A DNA stretch of 51,976 bases. It comes from CANKBT01 sp038236005. GTDB lineage: Bacteria; Actinomycetota; Actinomycetes; Mycobacteriales; SCTD01. The position numbers and the translations under genes are program-made. Within the stretch, counting starts at the first letter, position 1, and every line of letters begins with the position of its first letter. The notes beneath the pieces are model-generated. The model saw only the letters and a list, made by a program, of their open reading frames with translations, had not been told where the DNA came from and made no database searches. Shown one piece after another: positions 40,286 to 48,286 of this stretch. The DNA is taken from positions 1 to 51,976 of the forward strand of contig JBBSTI010000004.1 in the NCBI GenBank assembly GCA_038236005.1, given 5' to 3'.

Positions 40286-40908
40286 GGGGACAGACGCTCG
40301 ACGGCCCCGGTCCGGACGTCGTAGCGGAGGCGGTCGTGCAGGCGGGACGTACGCCCCTGCCACAGCTCGACCGTGTCCGGGACCACGCGCAGCCCGCCCC
40401 AGAACTCCGGCACCGGGACGGCTGCCCCAGCGAAGCGGGCGGTCAGCTCGGCCGCCCGCTCGTCCAGGATCTCGCGCGAGCCGATGACGCTGGACTGGTG
40501 CGACACCCACGCGCCGATCTGCGAGCCACGCGGCCGGGACCGGAAGTAGGTCTGGACCTGTTCGCGCGACACGAGCTCGACCCGACCCTGCACGATCACC
40601 TGGCGCTCCAGGGCGATCCACGGGAACAGCAGCGAGGCCCGAGGGTTGGCGGCGGCCTCCACCGTCTTGCGCGAGGTGAGGTTGGTGTAGACGACCAGGC
40701 CCCGCTCGTCGAGGCCCTTCAGCAGCACGGTCCGCTGGCTCGGCTGCCCGTCGGGGGCTGCCGTGGCGAGCACGACGGCGTTCGGCTCGGGCAGCCCGGC
40801 GGCGTCGGACAGCCAGCGCTCCAGCTGTTCCCACCAGGTCGGGGCGAGATCGCGCTCGTCGAGGCCGCCGGCGGTGTAGTCGCGTCGGAGGTCGGGCAGG
40901 TCAGGCAC
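40282..40908 (-). CDS. pdxH: Pyridoxamine 5'-phosphate oxidase
   Basis: An FMN enzyme that makes pyridoxal 5'-phosphate from PNP or PMP. The 208-residue protein has LRRDYTAGGLDERDLAPTWW, PNAVVLATAAPDGQPSQRTV, LLKGLDERGLVVYTNLTSRK, RQVIVQGRVELV and the C-terminal substrate motif LWQGRTSRLHDRLRY. GTG 40908 is the start. It is divergent from citrate synthase, with serC, a PLP enzyme, two genes farther on. Confidence 0.96.
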   Translation of the reverse strand: MPDLPDLRRDYTAGGLDERDLAPTWWEQLERWLSDAAGLPEPNAVVLATAAPDGQPSQRTVLLKGLDERGLVVYTNLTSRKTVEAAANPRASLLFPWIALERQVIVQGRVELVSREQVQTYFRSRPRGSQIGAWVSHQSSVIGSREILDERAAELTARFAGAAVPVPEFWGGLRVVPDTVELWQGRTSRLHDRLRYDVRTGAVERLSP

Positions 40909-41008
40909 GGGACCAGCCTGCCCTGACCCGCGCGCGGCTCACGCGGCATGATGTTCTCGGCGGGTCAACGACCTGGCCCGCCGCACCCGACGCAAGGAGA
41001 GCCGCCAC

Positions 41009-42124
41009 ATGGCTGATGAGGACTTCAAGGCCGGTCTGGAGGGCGTCGTCGCCTTCCACTCCGAGATCGCCGAGCCCGACAAGGAAGGTGGCGCGCTGCG
41101 CTACCGGGGCGTCGACATCGAGGACCTGGTCGGCAAGGTGTCCTTCGGCAACGTCTGGGGCCTGCTGGTGGACGGCAAGTTCCGCCCCGGCCTCCCGCCG
41201 GCCGAACCGTTCCCGCTGCCCGTGCACTCCGGCGACATCCGGGTGGACGTGCAGTCGGCGATCGCGATGCTCGCGCCGGCCTGGGGCCTGCGACAGATGC
41301 TCGACGTCGACATCGACCAGATCCGCGAGGACCTCGCCCGCATCTCGGTGATGACGCTGTCCTTCGTGGCGCAGTCGGCACGCGGGCAGGGCCTGCCGAT
41401 GGTCCCGGAGAGCGACGTCGACAACGGCAAGACGATCGTCGAGCGGTTCATGATCCGTTGGAAGGGCGACCCGGACCCGGCCCACATCAAGGCGGTCGAC
41501 GCCTACTTCTGCTCCGCCGCGGAGCACGGCATGAACGCCTCCACCTTCACCGCTCGGGTGATCGCCTCGACCGGCGCCGACGCCGCCGCCAGCATCTCCG
41601 GCGCGATCGGCGCGCTCTCCGGCCCGCTGCACGGCGGCGCCCCGTCCCGCGTGCTGACCATGCTCGACGACGTCGAGAAGAGCGGCGACCCGGTCAAGTA
41701 CGTCAAGGGTCTGCTCGACCGCAAGGAGCGCCTGATGGGCTTCGGTCACCGGGTCTACCGCGCCGAGGACCCGCGGGCACGCGTGCTCCGTCGTACGGCC
41801 AAGGAGCTCGGCAGCCGCCGTTACGAGGTCGCCGACGCGCTGGAGAAGGCCGCGATCGAGGAGCTGACCGCCCGCTATCCCGACCGCCCGCTGCGCACCA
41901 ACGTCGAGTTCTGGTCGGCGGTCGTCCTGGACTTCGCGCAGGTTCCGCCGCACATGTTCACCCCGATGTTCACCTGCGCGCGCACGGCAGGCTGGAGCGC
42001 GCACGTCCTCGAGCAGAAGAAGCTGGGCAAGCTGATCCGCCCGTCCGCGAAGTACATCGGCCCGGGTCCGCGTCCGGTCTCCGAGGTCGCCACCGGGGAG
42101 CTGCCGGTCGGCAACCAGGTCTGA
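41009..42124 (+). CDS. Citrate synthase (type 2-like)
   Basis: Condenses acetyl-CoA and oxaloacetate. The 371-residue form has the catalytic His in GPLHGGAPSRV and MGFGHRVYRAEDPRA and the Asp region further on; it begins GLEGVVAFHSEIAEPDKEGG as in actinobacterial citrate synthase 2. AAGGAG lies 9-10 nt before ATG 41009. It is followed by serC after 32 nt, but serC has its own -10 box. Confidence 0.95.
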   Translation: MADEDFKAGLEGVVAFHSEIAEPDKEGGALRYRGVDIEDLVGKVSFGNVWGLLVDGKFRPGLPPAEPFPLPVHSGDIRVDVQSAIAMLAPAWGLRQMLDVDIDQIREDLARISVMTLSFVAQSARGQGLPMVPESDVDNGKTIVERFMIRWKGDPDPAHIKAVDAYFCSAAEHGMNASTFTARVIASTGADAAASISGAIGALSGPLHGGAPSRVLTMLDDVEKSGDPVKYVKGLLDRKERLMGFGHRVYRAEDPRARVLRRTAKELGSRRYEVADALEKAAIEELTARYPDRPLRTNVEFWSAVVLDFAQVPPHMFTPMFTCARTAGWSAHVLEQKKLGKLIRPSAKYIGPGPRPVSEVATGELPVGNQV

Positions 42125-42144
42125 CCCCACGGGCGTCCACCCCG

Positions 42145-42150
42145 TAATCT
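42145..42150 (+). promoter_or_regulatory. -10 box of a probable leaderless serC promoter
   Basis: TAATCT is followed after 6 nt by GTG 42157, with no ribosome site between. It is the best match to the TANNNT-N6-GTG pattern in the window. Confidence 0.55.
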
Positions 42151-42156
42151 GGCGGC

Positions 42157-43275
42157 GTGCCCAGCATCCAGATCCCCGACGCCCTGCTCCCCGCCGACGG
42201 ACGGTTCGGAGCAGGGCCGTCCAAGGTCCGCGCCGCGCAGCTGGAGGCCCTGGTCGCGACCGGGCGCACCTACCTGGGCACCTCGCACCGGCAGGCCCCC
42301 GTCAAGGACCAGGTCGCCCGGGTCCGGCGGGGGCTCCGGCAGCTGTTCTCGCTCCCGGACGGCTACGAGGTGGTGCTGGGCAACGGGGGCGCAACCGAGT
42401 TCTGGGACATCGCGACGTTCGGGCTGATCGAGAACAAGAGCCAGCACCTGTCCTTCGGCGAGTTCAGCAGCAAGTTCGCCACGGCTGCCCAGGCCGCGCC
42501 GTTCCTGGACGACCCGTCGGTGATCAAGAGCGACCCGGGCACCCACCCGGAGGCGGTTGCCGAGCCGGGCGTCGACCTCTATGCGCTCACCCACAACGAG
42601 ACTTCGACCGGGGTCGCCATGCCGATCCGACGCGTGGCCGGCGCGGACCACGGGTCGCTGGTCGCGGTGGATGCCACCAGCGGGGCCGGCGGGCTGCCGG
42701 TGGACGCCAAGGAGTTCGACGTCTACTACTTCTCGCCCCAGAAGTGCTTCGGCTCCGACGGCGGTCTGTGGTTCGCGCTGTGCTCCCCCGCCGCCCTGGA
42801 GCGCATCTCGCGGATCGCGGCGTCCGACCGGTGGGTGCCGGCGTCCTACGACCTGTCGATCGCGCTCGACAACAGCACCAAGGACCAGACCTACAACACC
42901 CCGTCGCTCGCCACGATCTTCCTGATGGCCGAGCAGGTCGACTGGTTCAACGCCCAGGGTGGGCTCAGCTGGACGGTGGGACGCACCCGCGAGAGCAGCG
43001 ACCACCTCTACGGCTGGGCGGAGCAGACCTCGTTCACCAGCCCGTACGTCGCGGATCCCGCGCAGCGCAGCCAGGTGGTCGGCACGATCGACCTCGACCA
43101 GAGCGTCGACGCGACCGCAGTCGCGGCGGTCCTGCGTGCCCACGGCGTGGTGGACACCGAGCCCTACCGCAAGCTCGGTCGCAACCAGCTGCGGATCTCG
43201 ATGTTTCCCTCGATCGACCCCGCCGACGTGCAGGCTCTGACCGCCTGCATCGACCACGTGGTGGAGCGGCTCTGA
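42157..43275 (+). CDS. serC: Phosphoserine aminotransferase
   Basis: A PLP-dependent enzyme of serine synthesis (and of the erythrose-4-phosphate route to PLP in some bacteria). The 372-residue actinobacterial form has RFGAGPSKVRAAQLEAL, GTSHRQAPVKDQV, LGNGGATEFWD, HNETSTGVAMPI and the PLP-lysine region YYFSPQKCFGSDGGLWFALC. GTG 42157 follows the leaderless-type -10. The stop codon overlaps a CTG from which a small membrane protein frame begins. Confidence 0.95.
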   Translation: MPSIQIPDALLPADGRFGAGPSKVRAAQLEALVATGRTYLGTSHRQAPVKDQVARVRRGLRQLFSLPDGYEVVLGNGGATEFWDIATFGLIENKSQHLSFGEFSSKFATAAQAAPFLDDPSVIKSDPGTHPEAVAEPGVDLYALTHNETSTGVAMPIRRVAGADHGSLVAVDATSGAGGLPVDAKEFDVYYFSPQKCFGSDGGLWFALCSPAALERISRIAASDRWVPASYDLSIALDNSTKDQTYNTPSLATIFLMAEQVDWFNAQGGLSWTVGRTRESSDHLYGWAEQTSFTSPYVADPAQRSQVVGTIDLDQSVDATAVAAVLRAHGVVDTEPYRKLGRNQLRISMFPSIDPADVQALTACIDHVVERL

Positions 43276-43541
43276 GCAGCCGCGACCCAGCCCCCGTTCG
43301 GCAGGCCTGGGTGCCCCGGGTCCTGAACCTCGCCCTCGCAGCCGTCCTGATCGGGCTCTGCTCGCCCATCGTGGTGACCTGGTCGGACCGTTCGGTGGCG
43401 CTGCGCGTCTTCCTGGTGCTCGCGGTCCTGCCCGTGCTCCTGGTCGCCGCGCTGTGCCTGACGTCCGCCCTGCGGCCCGGTTCTCTGGGTCGCGCCGCAC
43501 GCCGCGCCCGCGCCCGCAGGGCGTCCGGCGCCGCGAGATAG
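43272..43541 (+). CDS. Small two-helix membrane protein (start CTG 43272 or GTG 43311)
   Basis: The frame encodes VPRVLNLALAAVLIGLCSPI and RVFLVLAVLPVLLVAALCL, two transmembrane helices, followed by a strongly basic tail (RAARRARARRASGAAR). Length is 76 residues from GTG 43311 or 89 from CTG 43272, which overlaps the serC stop in the CTGA arrangement. No family is recognised. Position behind serC suggests cotranscription. Confidence 0.65.
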   Translation: MSSRDPAPVRQAWVPRVLNLALAAVLIGLCSPIVVTWSDRSVALRVFLVLAVLPVLLVAALCLTSALRPGSLGRAARRARARRASGAAR

Positions 43542-43560
43542 CTCGCCGCCCCGAGATCGC

Positions 43561-44907
43561 TCAGGCGGCTCGCCGTGGTTCGCTCGGGATGGTCGCCGGG
43601 GTGGCTTCCTGCGCGATCTCCGCCGGCAGGGTGACCGTCGTCGGTTCGTTCGGGCCGATCACCCCGATGTAGGGCCGGCGCCGCAGCAGGTGCGGCTCGA
43701 GCCGCAGCCCGCCGGTCCGGGTCAGGGCGAGCGTGCCGAACCCGGCGGCGAGGATGCAGGCGGCCCCGCCGAGGAGCAGACCGAAGCGCGGCCCGTACGC
43801 CTCGGCCAGCGCTCCGATGACCGGAGCGCCCACCGGGGTGCCGCCGAGGAAGACCAGCACGTAGAGCGCCATCACCCGTCCGCGCACGTAGGGCGCCGAG
43901 CCGAGCTGCACGAGCGTGTTGGCCGTCGTGGTGAACGTCAGCACCGCGAAGCCGGTCGGCACGAGCAGCAGAGCCATCGCGAGGAACGTCGGGGCGAGCC
44001 CGACCGCGATCTCCAGCACCCCGAACGCCAGGGCGGCGACCAGCAGGGTGCGCTGACGGGGTGGACCGATCCGTCGTGCGCTGACGAGCGCCCCGATCAG
44101 CGACCCCACGGCCAGGGCGCTGATCAGCAGGCCGAACGAGCCGGCACCGGTCGCGAACAGCTGCTTGGCGACCAGGGCCAGGGTGACCTGGAAGTTGAGC
44201 CCGAACGTGCCGATCACGGCGACCATGGCGATCGGGACCGCCAGCTCGGGCCGGCTCCGGACGTACGCCACCCCCTCCCGCACCTGGCCGCGGCCGCGGC
44301 GTACTCGCTCGGTGCGCCAGAGCAGGTCCGCGCGCATCAGGACCAGACCCGTGATCACGGCGACATAGCTAACGGCGTTGACGACGAAGACCCAGCCGGT
44401 GCCGATCCCGGCGATGAGCAGACCGGCCACGGCCGGTCCGACGATCCGGGCGCCGTTGAACGTCGCGCTGTTCAGGCTGACCGCGTTGGGCAGCTCGTCC
44501 GGGCCGACCAGCTCGCTGACGAAGGACTGCCGCACCGGGACGTCCAGGGCGGCGACCGTGCCGAGCGCGAAGGAGAGCGCATACACGTGCCAGAGGGCGA
44601 CCACGCCGGTGAGGTCGAGGACGCCGAGCAGGAGCGCGAGCAGACCCATCGCGGACTGGACCCCGATGAGCATCCGGCGCTTGTCATACCGGTCCGCCAG
44701 CACGCCTCCCCACAGGCTGAGCAGGAGCACCGGCAGGAACTGCAGGGCCGTGACGACGCCGAGCGCGATCCCGCTGTTGTCCGACAGCTCGAGCACGAGC
44801 CAGTCCTGCGCGACCCGTTGGCCCCAGGTGCCGGTGAGGCTGATCACCTGACCGCCGGCGAACAGGCGGTAGTTGACGTTGCTGAGGGAGCGGAACATGG
44901 GACTCAC
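43561..44907 (-). CDS. MFS transporter (MFS_3-like), under a MarR regulator
   Basis: A 448-residue, 12-helix major facilitator with NVNYRLFAGGQVISLTGTWG at the start, GGVLADRYDKRRMLIGVQS in loop 2-3, DVPVRQSFVSELVGPDELPN, and a C-terminal cytoplasmic tail. Likely a drug or metabolite exporter. GTG 44907 or ATG 44898 is the start. It lies 24 nt after the MarR gene, on the same strand, a classical repressor-exporter pair. Confidence 0.9.
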   Translation of the reverse strand: MSPMFRSLSNVNYRLFAGGQVISLTGTWGQRVAQDWLVLELSDNSGIALGVVTALQFLPVLLLSLWGGVLADRYDKRRMLIGVQSAMGLLALLLGVLDLTGVVALWHVYALSFALGTVAALDVPVRQSFVSELVGPDELPNAVSLNSATFNGARIVGPAVAGLLIAGIGTGWVFVVNAVSYVAVITGLVLMRADLLWRTERVRRGRGQVREGVAYVRSRPELAVPIAMVAVIGTFGLNFQVTLALVAKQLFATGAGSFGLLISALAVGSLIGALVSARRIGPPRQRTLLVAALAFGVLEIAVGLAPTFLAMALLLVPTGFAVLTFTTTANTLVQLGSAPYVRGRVMALYVLVFLGGTPVGAPVIGALAEAYGPRFGLLLGGAACILAAGFGTLALTRTGGLRLEPHLLRRRPYIGVIGPNEPTTVTLPAEIAQEATPATIPSEPRRAA

Positions 44908-44931
44908 GGGGAGGCCCTCATGACGCCGCGC

Positions 44932-45369
44932 TCACGACGAGGCCAGCCGTTCGAGCACGTCGGCTGCGGCGCGGAGCACCTCGCGGTCGTCCACCGGAAG
45001 GGTCTCCAGCTGCTGCGTGAGCCAGGCGTCGCGACGACGCCGGTCCTCCCGCACGAGCGCCACACCGTCGGGACTGAGCGAGACCACTACCTGCCGGCCG
45101 TCGGTCGGGTGGTCGGTGCGCACCAGCAGACCGGTGTCGTCCAGCGAGGCGACCAGCCGGGTCATCTGGGGGGGACGGACCCGCTCGTAGGACGCCAGCT
45201 CGCCGGGGGTCATCGACCCGTTGCGGTCCAGGCAGGCGAGCACGGACAGCTGACCGAGCGTGAGAGCGCTGTCGGACCTTTCCGCGCGCAGCCGACGGGC
45301 CAGGCGCATCACCGACAGCCGCAGCGCAGAGGCCAGGGCGGGGTCGGAGGTCGTCACGGACGAGAACAT
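44932..45369 (-). CDS. MarR family transcriptional regulator
   Basis: A 145-residue winged-helix dimer protein: ALRLSVMRLARRLRAERSDS, LTLGQLSVLACLDRNGSMTP, the recognition helix VRPPQMTRLVASLDDTGLLV and wing RTDHPTDGRQVVVSLSPDG. It is upstream of the MFS exporter and presumably represses it. Start may be ATG 45369 or GTG 45357. The palindrome TTACGTAA just upstream is a likely operator. Confidence 0.9.
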   Translation of the reverse strand: MFSSVTTSDPALASALRLSVMRLARRLRAERSDSALTLGQLSVLACLDRNGSMTPGELASYERVRPPQMTRLVASLDDTGLLVRTDHPTDGRQVVVSLSPDGVALVREDRRRRDAWLTQQLETLPVDDREVLRAAADVLERLASS

Positions 45370-45373
45370 TACC

Positions 45374-45381
45374 TTACGTAA
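45374..45381. promoter_or_regulatory. TTACGTAA palindrome upstream of marR
   Basis: An 8-bp perfect palindrome 5 nt from the possible ATG at 45369, with a GGTAA next to it. MarR operators are commonly such AT-containing palindromes; in this GC-rich sequence it stands out. Confidence 0.4.
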
Positions 45382-45408
45382 CGAGCCCTCGAGAAGCGTC
45401 CTTCCCGG

Positions 45409-45414
45409 TACGGT
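45409..45414 (+). promoter_or_regulatory. -10 box of a probable leaderless promoter (DUF2530 gene)
   Basis: TACGGT followed after 6 nt by GTG 45421, without a ribosome site. Confidence 0.45.
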
Positions 45415-45420
45415 CGCGAC

Positions 45421-45660
45421 GTGCCCCCGACACCTCCACCGCTCGAGCTCGACGACGTGCGCATCGTCGGGCTCGGGACGCTGGCCTGGCTGCTCGGTCT
45501 CGTCGTGCTGGCGGTCGCGGACCTGGCCGGGCGCAGCACCCCCGGCTGGCAGTACGTCATGTGCCTGACCGGTCTGCTCCTGGGGGCCCTCGGTCTACGC
45601 ACCGTCCTGCGGCGGCGATCGGTCGCGCTGCGACCAGGGTCGCCGGGGCAGACCCGCTAG
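45421..45660 (+). CDS. DUF2530 small membrane protein
   Basis: A 79-residue protein with PPLELDDVRIVGLGTLAWLL at its N-terminus, two hydrophobic helices (residues about 15-37 and 43-63) and a basic end (RRRSVALRPGSPGQ). This matches the actinobacterial DUF2530 family, whose role is unknown. Its TAG stop shares the CTAG tetranucleotide with the stop of the convergent DUF3027 gene. Confidence 0.85.
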   Translation: MPPTPPPLELDDVRIVGLGTLAWLLGLVVLAVADLAGRSTPGWQYVMCLTGLLLGALGLRTVLRRRSVALRPGSPGQTR

Positions 45661-46700
45661 CCGAGATCCCGCGACGCGACGAGCTCCAGGTCGTCCTCCT
45701 CGGTCACCATGCCGGCGGTCGCTGCGTGCGCGCCGTCCACGGTGGTCTCGCTGTGCGCGCCGCACCCGTGGGCCAGTGCGACGACCCTGCCGTCGTCAGG
45801 GGCGTACGCGTTGGCGCACACCCCGAACGCCGCCCGCAGCGCCCCACCGAGCGGGACCAGGAAGCCGCACCCGTCGCAGGTGCCCGGCGCCTTCTTCGCG
45901 ATCGACGCGTCCGGGCCGGCGTCACCCTCGAACCAGCGCGCCGCGGCCTCGGCCCGACCCTCGATGGACAGCACCCGGGCCCGACCGAGCGCCAGCTCGT
46001 CCCAGACCAGGTCAGCGAGGTCAAAGTCGCCCTCGTCGCCCTCGTCGCCGGCGTAGGAGGCCACCAGCCGTTCGTCGTCCTCGGTCGTCAGGAGCAGGTC
46101 CCCGGGCGACAGGTCCCCGGCCTCGACCCGCTCGGCCCACGGGACCCACGACGGCGCCAGCAACGCGCCGTCGCCGGGGAGCAGGACGACCTCGTCGACC
46201 GTCACGTCGTCGCTGTCCGCGCCGCGGGCGAGCGTGACGGTCCACCGCCACCCCACGTACGCCGGATCGGTGCTCGCGAAGGCGTGGGTCGCCACCGGAC
46301 CGCTGCCCGGCTCGGCGTCGGAGCTGACCCCGAGATGCTCCCCGACCGCAGACCCGCCGACCTCCACGGCCGTGGCCCGGGCCAGCTCGACCGCTCCTGC
46401 GAGCAGAGAGTCGGGCTCGTCCGGCTCATCGCCGTGCGGGTCGCGGTCCAGGGCAGCAGGGGGCACGCCGACCACGTCGGTCACGGCCTCCTGCTCGGCG
46501 ACGGCCTCGTCGGCGCCAGCGTCCAGGGCGACCTGCTCGAGGTCCTGCTCCCTGGCCTGCTCCTCGGCAGGCTCAAGGGCCTCCACGGGCTCCGCGTCCG
46601 TCTCGGCAGAGGCCTCGACGGGCCGTCCGGTCAGCACGCCCGATACCTTCGACTCCACGCTCGCCCTCACGTCTCGCAGCCTTCGCCGCACACCAGCCAT
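45657..46700 (-). CDS. DUF3027 domain protein
   Basis: A 347-residue soluble protein. Residues 1-90 are basic then acidic and disordered (many E, A, D). The DUF3027 domain follows: LLAGAVELARATAVEVGGSA, YVGWRWTVTLARGADSDDVT, VDEVVLLPGDGALLAPSWVPW, TCDGCGFLVPLGG (a CxxC) and LAHGCGAHSE. The family is restricted to actinobacteria and its role is unknown. ATG 46700 (MAGVRRRLRDVRAS) is chosen; the open frame upstream is antisense to the DUF2771 gene. It is divergent from that gene with 36 bp between. Confidence 0.85.
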   Translation of the reverse strand: MAGVRRRLRDVRASVESKVSGVLTGRPVEASAETDAEPVEALEPAEEQAREQDLEQVALDAGADEAVAEQEAVTDVVGVPPAALDRDPHGDEPDEPDSLLAGAVELARATAVEVGGSAVGEHLGVSSDAEPGSGPVATHAFASTDPAYVGWRWTVTLARGADSDDVTVDEVVLLPGDGALLAPSWVPWAERVEAGDLSPGDLLLTTEDDERLVASYAGDEGDEGDFDLADLVWDELALGRARVLSIEGRAEAAARWFEGDAGPDASIAKKAPGTCDGCGFLVPLGGALRAAFGVCANAYAPDDGRVVALAHGCGAHSETTVDGAHAATAGMVTEEDDLELVASRDLG

Positions 46701-46736
46701 GACCACAGTCCACCACCTCGCAGTACGGAGCACCCC

Positions 46737-47234
46737 ATGCCGACCCGTCCCCGCCGTCTGCTGGTCGCCCTCGCCGGCGGCGCCGCCCTGGTCGGCCTGT
46801 CTGGCTGCGGGCAGAAGCCGACCCCGATCGTGACGCTCTACAGCGGTGACACCGCGCTGAACGACAAGGCCGCCGTCTACTGCTTCGAGGGTCAGGACCC
46901 GACGAAGTCGCAGGGCGAGGACGATGCCTGCCGCTACGACCTCGAGCGCACCCCCGAGCTGATCAGCGTCCAGCCCGGCGACCAGATCCTGGTGGACGTC
47001 GACAAGGACCTCGCCGACGCGGCCTGGTTCGTCACGCTGCGGCCGGCCGAGAACAACGAGGCCGGCAGCGAGGTCCAGGTCAGCACGATCGAGGCCGACA
47101 GCCACACGGCCCGGGTCCAGCCCGACTTCAGCCAGGCTCCCCGTCAGGTCCTGACCGTGCGCAAGCTGGCCAGCGAGGACCCCAAGGCCGCCGTGCTCGG
47201 GCTGTGGACCTTCACCGTCATCCCGAAGGTCTAG
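46737..47234 (+). CDS. DUF2771 lipoprotein
   Basis: A 165-residue exported lipoprotein. The signal peptide ends in a lipobox (LVGLSGC, Cys24). The mature part is a beta-rich domain with VTLYSGDTALNDKAAVYCFE, RYDLERTPELISVQPGDQIL and VLGLWTFTVIPKV, matching DUF2771. Function unknown; attached to the outer face of the membrane. Its TAG stop shares CTAG with the convergent cold-shock gene. Confidence 0.85.
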   Translation: MPTRPRRLLVALAGGAALVGLSGCGQKPTPIVTLYSGDTALNDKAAVYCFEGQDPTKSQGEDDACRYDLERTPELISVQPGDQILVDVDKDLADAAWFVTLRPAENNEAGSEVQVSTIEADSHTARVQPDFSQAPRQVLTVRKLASEDPKAAVLGLWTFTVIPKV

Positions 47235-47614
47235 CCCTCCAGCTCGCTCGCGACCGCACGCAAGATGGTCGCCACGCGCTTGCCGGTCTCCCGGTCGGGG
47301 TGCTTGCCGCGTCGCAGACCGGGCTGCACCCGGGCCTCCAGCAGCTTGATGACGTCCTCGACCATCGCGCCCAGGTCCTCGGCCTCGCGGCGCGCCCCGG
47401 ACAGCACCGGCGGGGCGTCCAGGACCACCACCGACAGCGCCTGCTCTCCACGCTTGCCCGCCGCGACGCCGAACTCGATCCGGGTGCCCGCGCGCAGCTC
47501 GTCCACCCCGTCGGGCAGGGCGGAGGAGGGCACGAAGACATCTCCGCCGTCGTCGCGGGCGGCGAAACCGAAGCCCTTCGCCTTGTCGTAGAACTTGACC
47601 TTGCCGGTGGGCAC
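47231..47614 (-). CDS. Cold-shock domain protein with C-terminal extension
   Basis: A 127-residue RNA-binding protein. The OB-fold cold-shock domain (residues 1-65) has GKVKFYDKAKGFGFAARDDG with both RNP motifs (KGFGF, VFVPSS). The additional 60 residues (LGAMVEDVIKLLEARVQPGL, GKRVATILRAVASELEG) form helices, as in actinobacterial CspB-type long forms. GTG 47614 has GAGG 5 nt upstream. The -10 TACGAT of its promoter overlaps the -10 of the divergent membrane protein gene. Confidence 0.92.
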   Translation of the reverse strand: MPTGKVKFYDKAKGFGFAARDDGGDVFVPSSALPDGVDELRAGTRIEFGVAAGKRGEQALSVVVLDAPPVLSGARREAEDLGAMVEDVIKLLEARVQPGLRRGKHPDRETGKRVATILRAVASELEG

Positions 47615-47659
47615 GGCGACCTCGTCTGCTCGTCGGTGGGGGCGCCTGGTGCGCCCGCC

Positions 47660-47666
47660 TATCGTA
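47660..47666. promoter_or_regulatory. Symmetric -10 element TATCGTA shared by two divergent promoters
   Basis: Plus strand TATCGT (47660-47665) and minus strand TACGAT (47666-47661) both fit TANNNT and overlap by 5 bp. They serve the membrane protein at 47737 and the cold-shock gene at 47614, both with ribosome sites and leaders of about 40-65 nt. Confidence 0.45.
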
Positions 47667-47736
47667 GGACTGCCGTCACCAGGACGACCGAAAGCAGGAC
47701 GTCCGTCCGCGGGACGGATGGACAGGAGGGGTCGGT

Positions 47737-47997
47737 GTGAGCCCACGGCACGAGGCGACCGACAGCCGCCGCCCCGGCGACCTGCTCGTGCAGGGCGGAG
47801 CGGTGCTGTTCGGGATCGGCCTGCTGGCCGTCGTGATCGGGGTCGTTCCCGCCGTTGTGCGCGACAGCACGGCGCCGACCGCGTTGCTCGTGCTGGCCGT
47901 GTCACTGCTGCCGCTCGGGCTCGCGGTCGCCCTGGTGGGCCTGCTGCGGAGCGCCAGGACCCGTCGCCGGGCGGTCCGACGCGGGTCTGTGGACTAG
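47737..47997 (+). CDS. Small two-helix membrane protein
   Basis: An 86-residue protein with helices QGGAVLFGIGLLAVVIGVVP and ALLVLAVSLLPLGLAVALVG and a basic C-terminus (RSARTRRRAVRRGS). AGGAGGGG lies just upstream of GTG 47737, a strong ribosome site. No family recognised. It is divergent from the cold-shock gene. Confidence 0.75.
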   Translation: MSPRHEATDSRRPGDLLVQGGAVLFGIGLLAVVIGVVPAVVRDSTAPTALLVLAVSLLPLGLAVALVGLLRSARTRRRAVRRGSVD

Positions 47998-48002
47998 CCG
48001 GG

Positions 48003-48221
48003 TCAGCCCTCGCCGGCGGCCAGCTGCTGCCCCGTGCGCGGCGCCTTCAAGGACTCGGCGGTCTCCAACGTCGCACCCGGCGCCGGGTCGCTCTCCCGCT
48101 CCGGTGAGCCGTGCGGCGGAGGACCGACGACGCCGCTCGCATCGTGACCGGCGGACGACTCGGCCGTGCTCGCCGCAGAGCCTTCGTCGACGCCTTCGGA
48201 CGGGACCAGCGATGCACTCAT
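48003..48221 (-). CDS. Possible small acidic, disordered protein (72 aa)
   Basis: The frame from ATG 48221 (MSASLVPSEGVDEGSAASTA) is rich in S, A, G, E and P with no predicted structure, ending QQLAAGEG. Third codon positions are mostly G/C, and a weak CCAGG lies upstream. It fills an otherwise empty 290-bp gap. It may be a real small protein or chance; no family is recognised. Confidence 0.4.
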   Translation of the reverse strand: MSASLVPSEGVDEGSAASTAESSAGHDASGVVGPPPHGSPERESDPAPGATLETAESLKAPRTGQQLAAGEG

Positions 48222-48273
48222 GATCCTGGGTTGCCCGGGTGCTCACCTACCGACACCCACCAGGACCCGCCGC

Positions 48274-48279
48274 TAGGAT
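48274..48279 (+). promoter_or_regulatory. -10 box of a probable leaderless promoter (helicase-associated gene)
   Basis: TAGGAT followed after 7 nt by ATG 48287; no ribosome site. Confidence 0.45.
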
Positions 48280-48286
48280 CGATCGG

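Noticed and set aside
41875..43500. 541-codon open frame on the minus strand
   Set aside because: Antisense to citrate synthase and serC, both with intact motifs.
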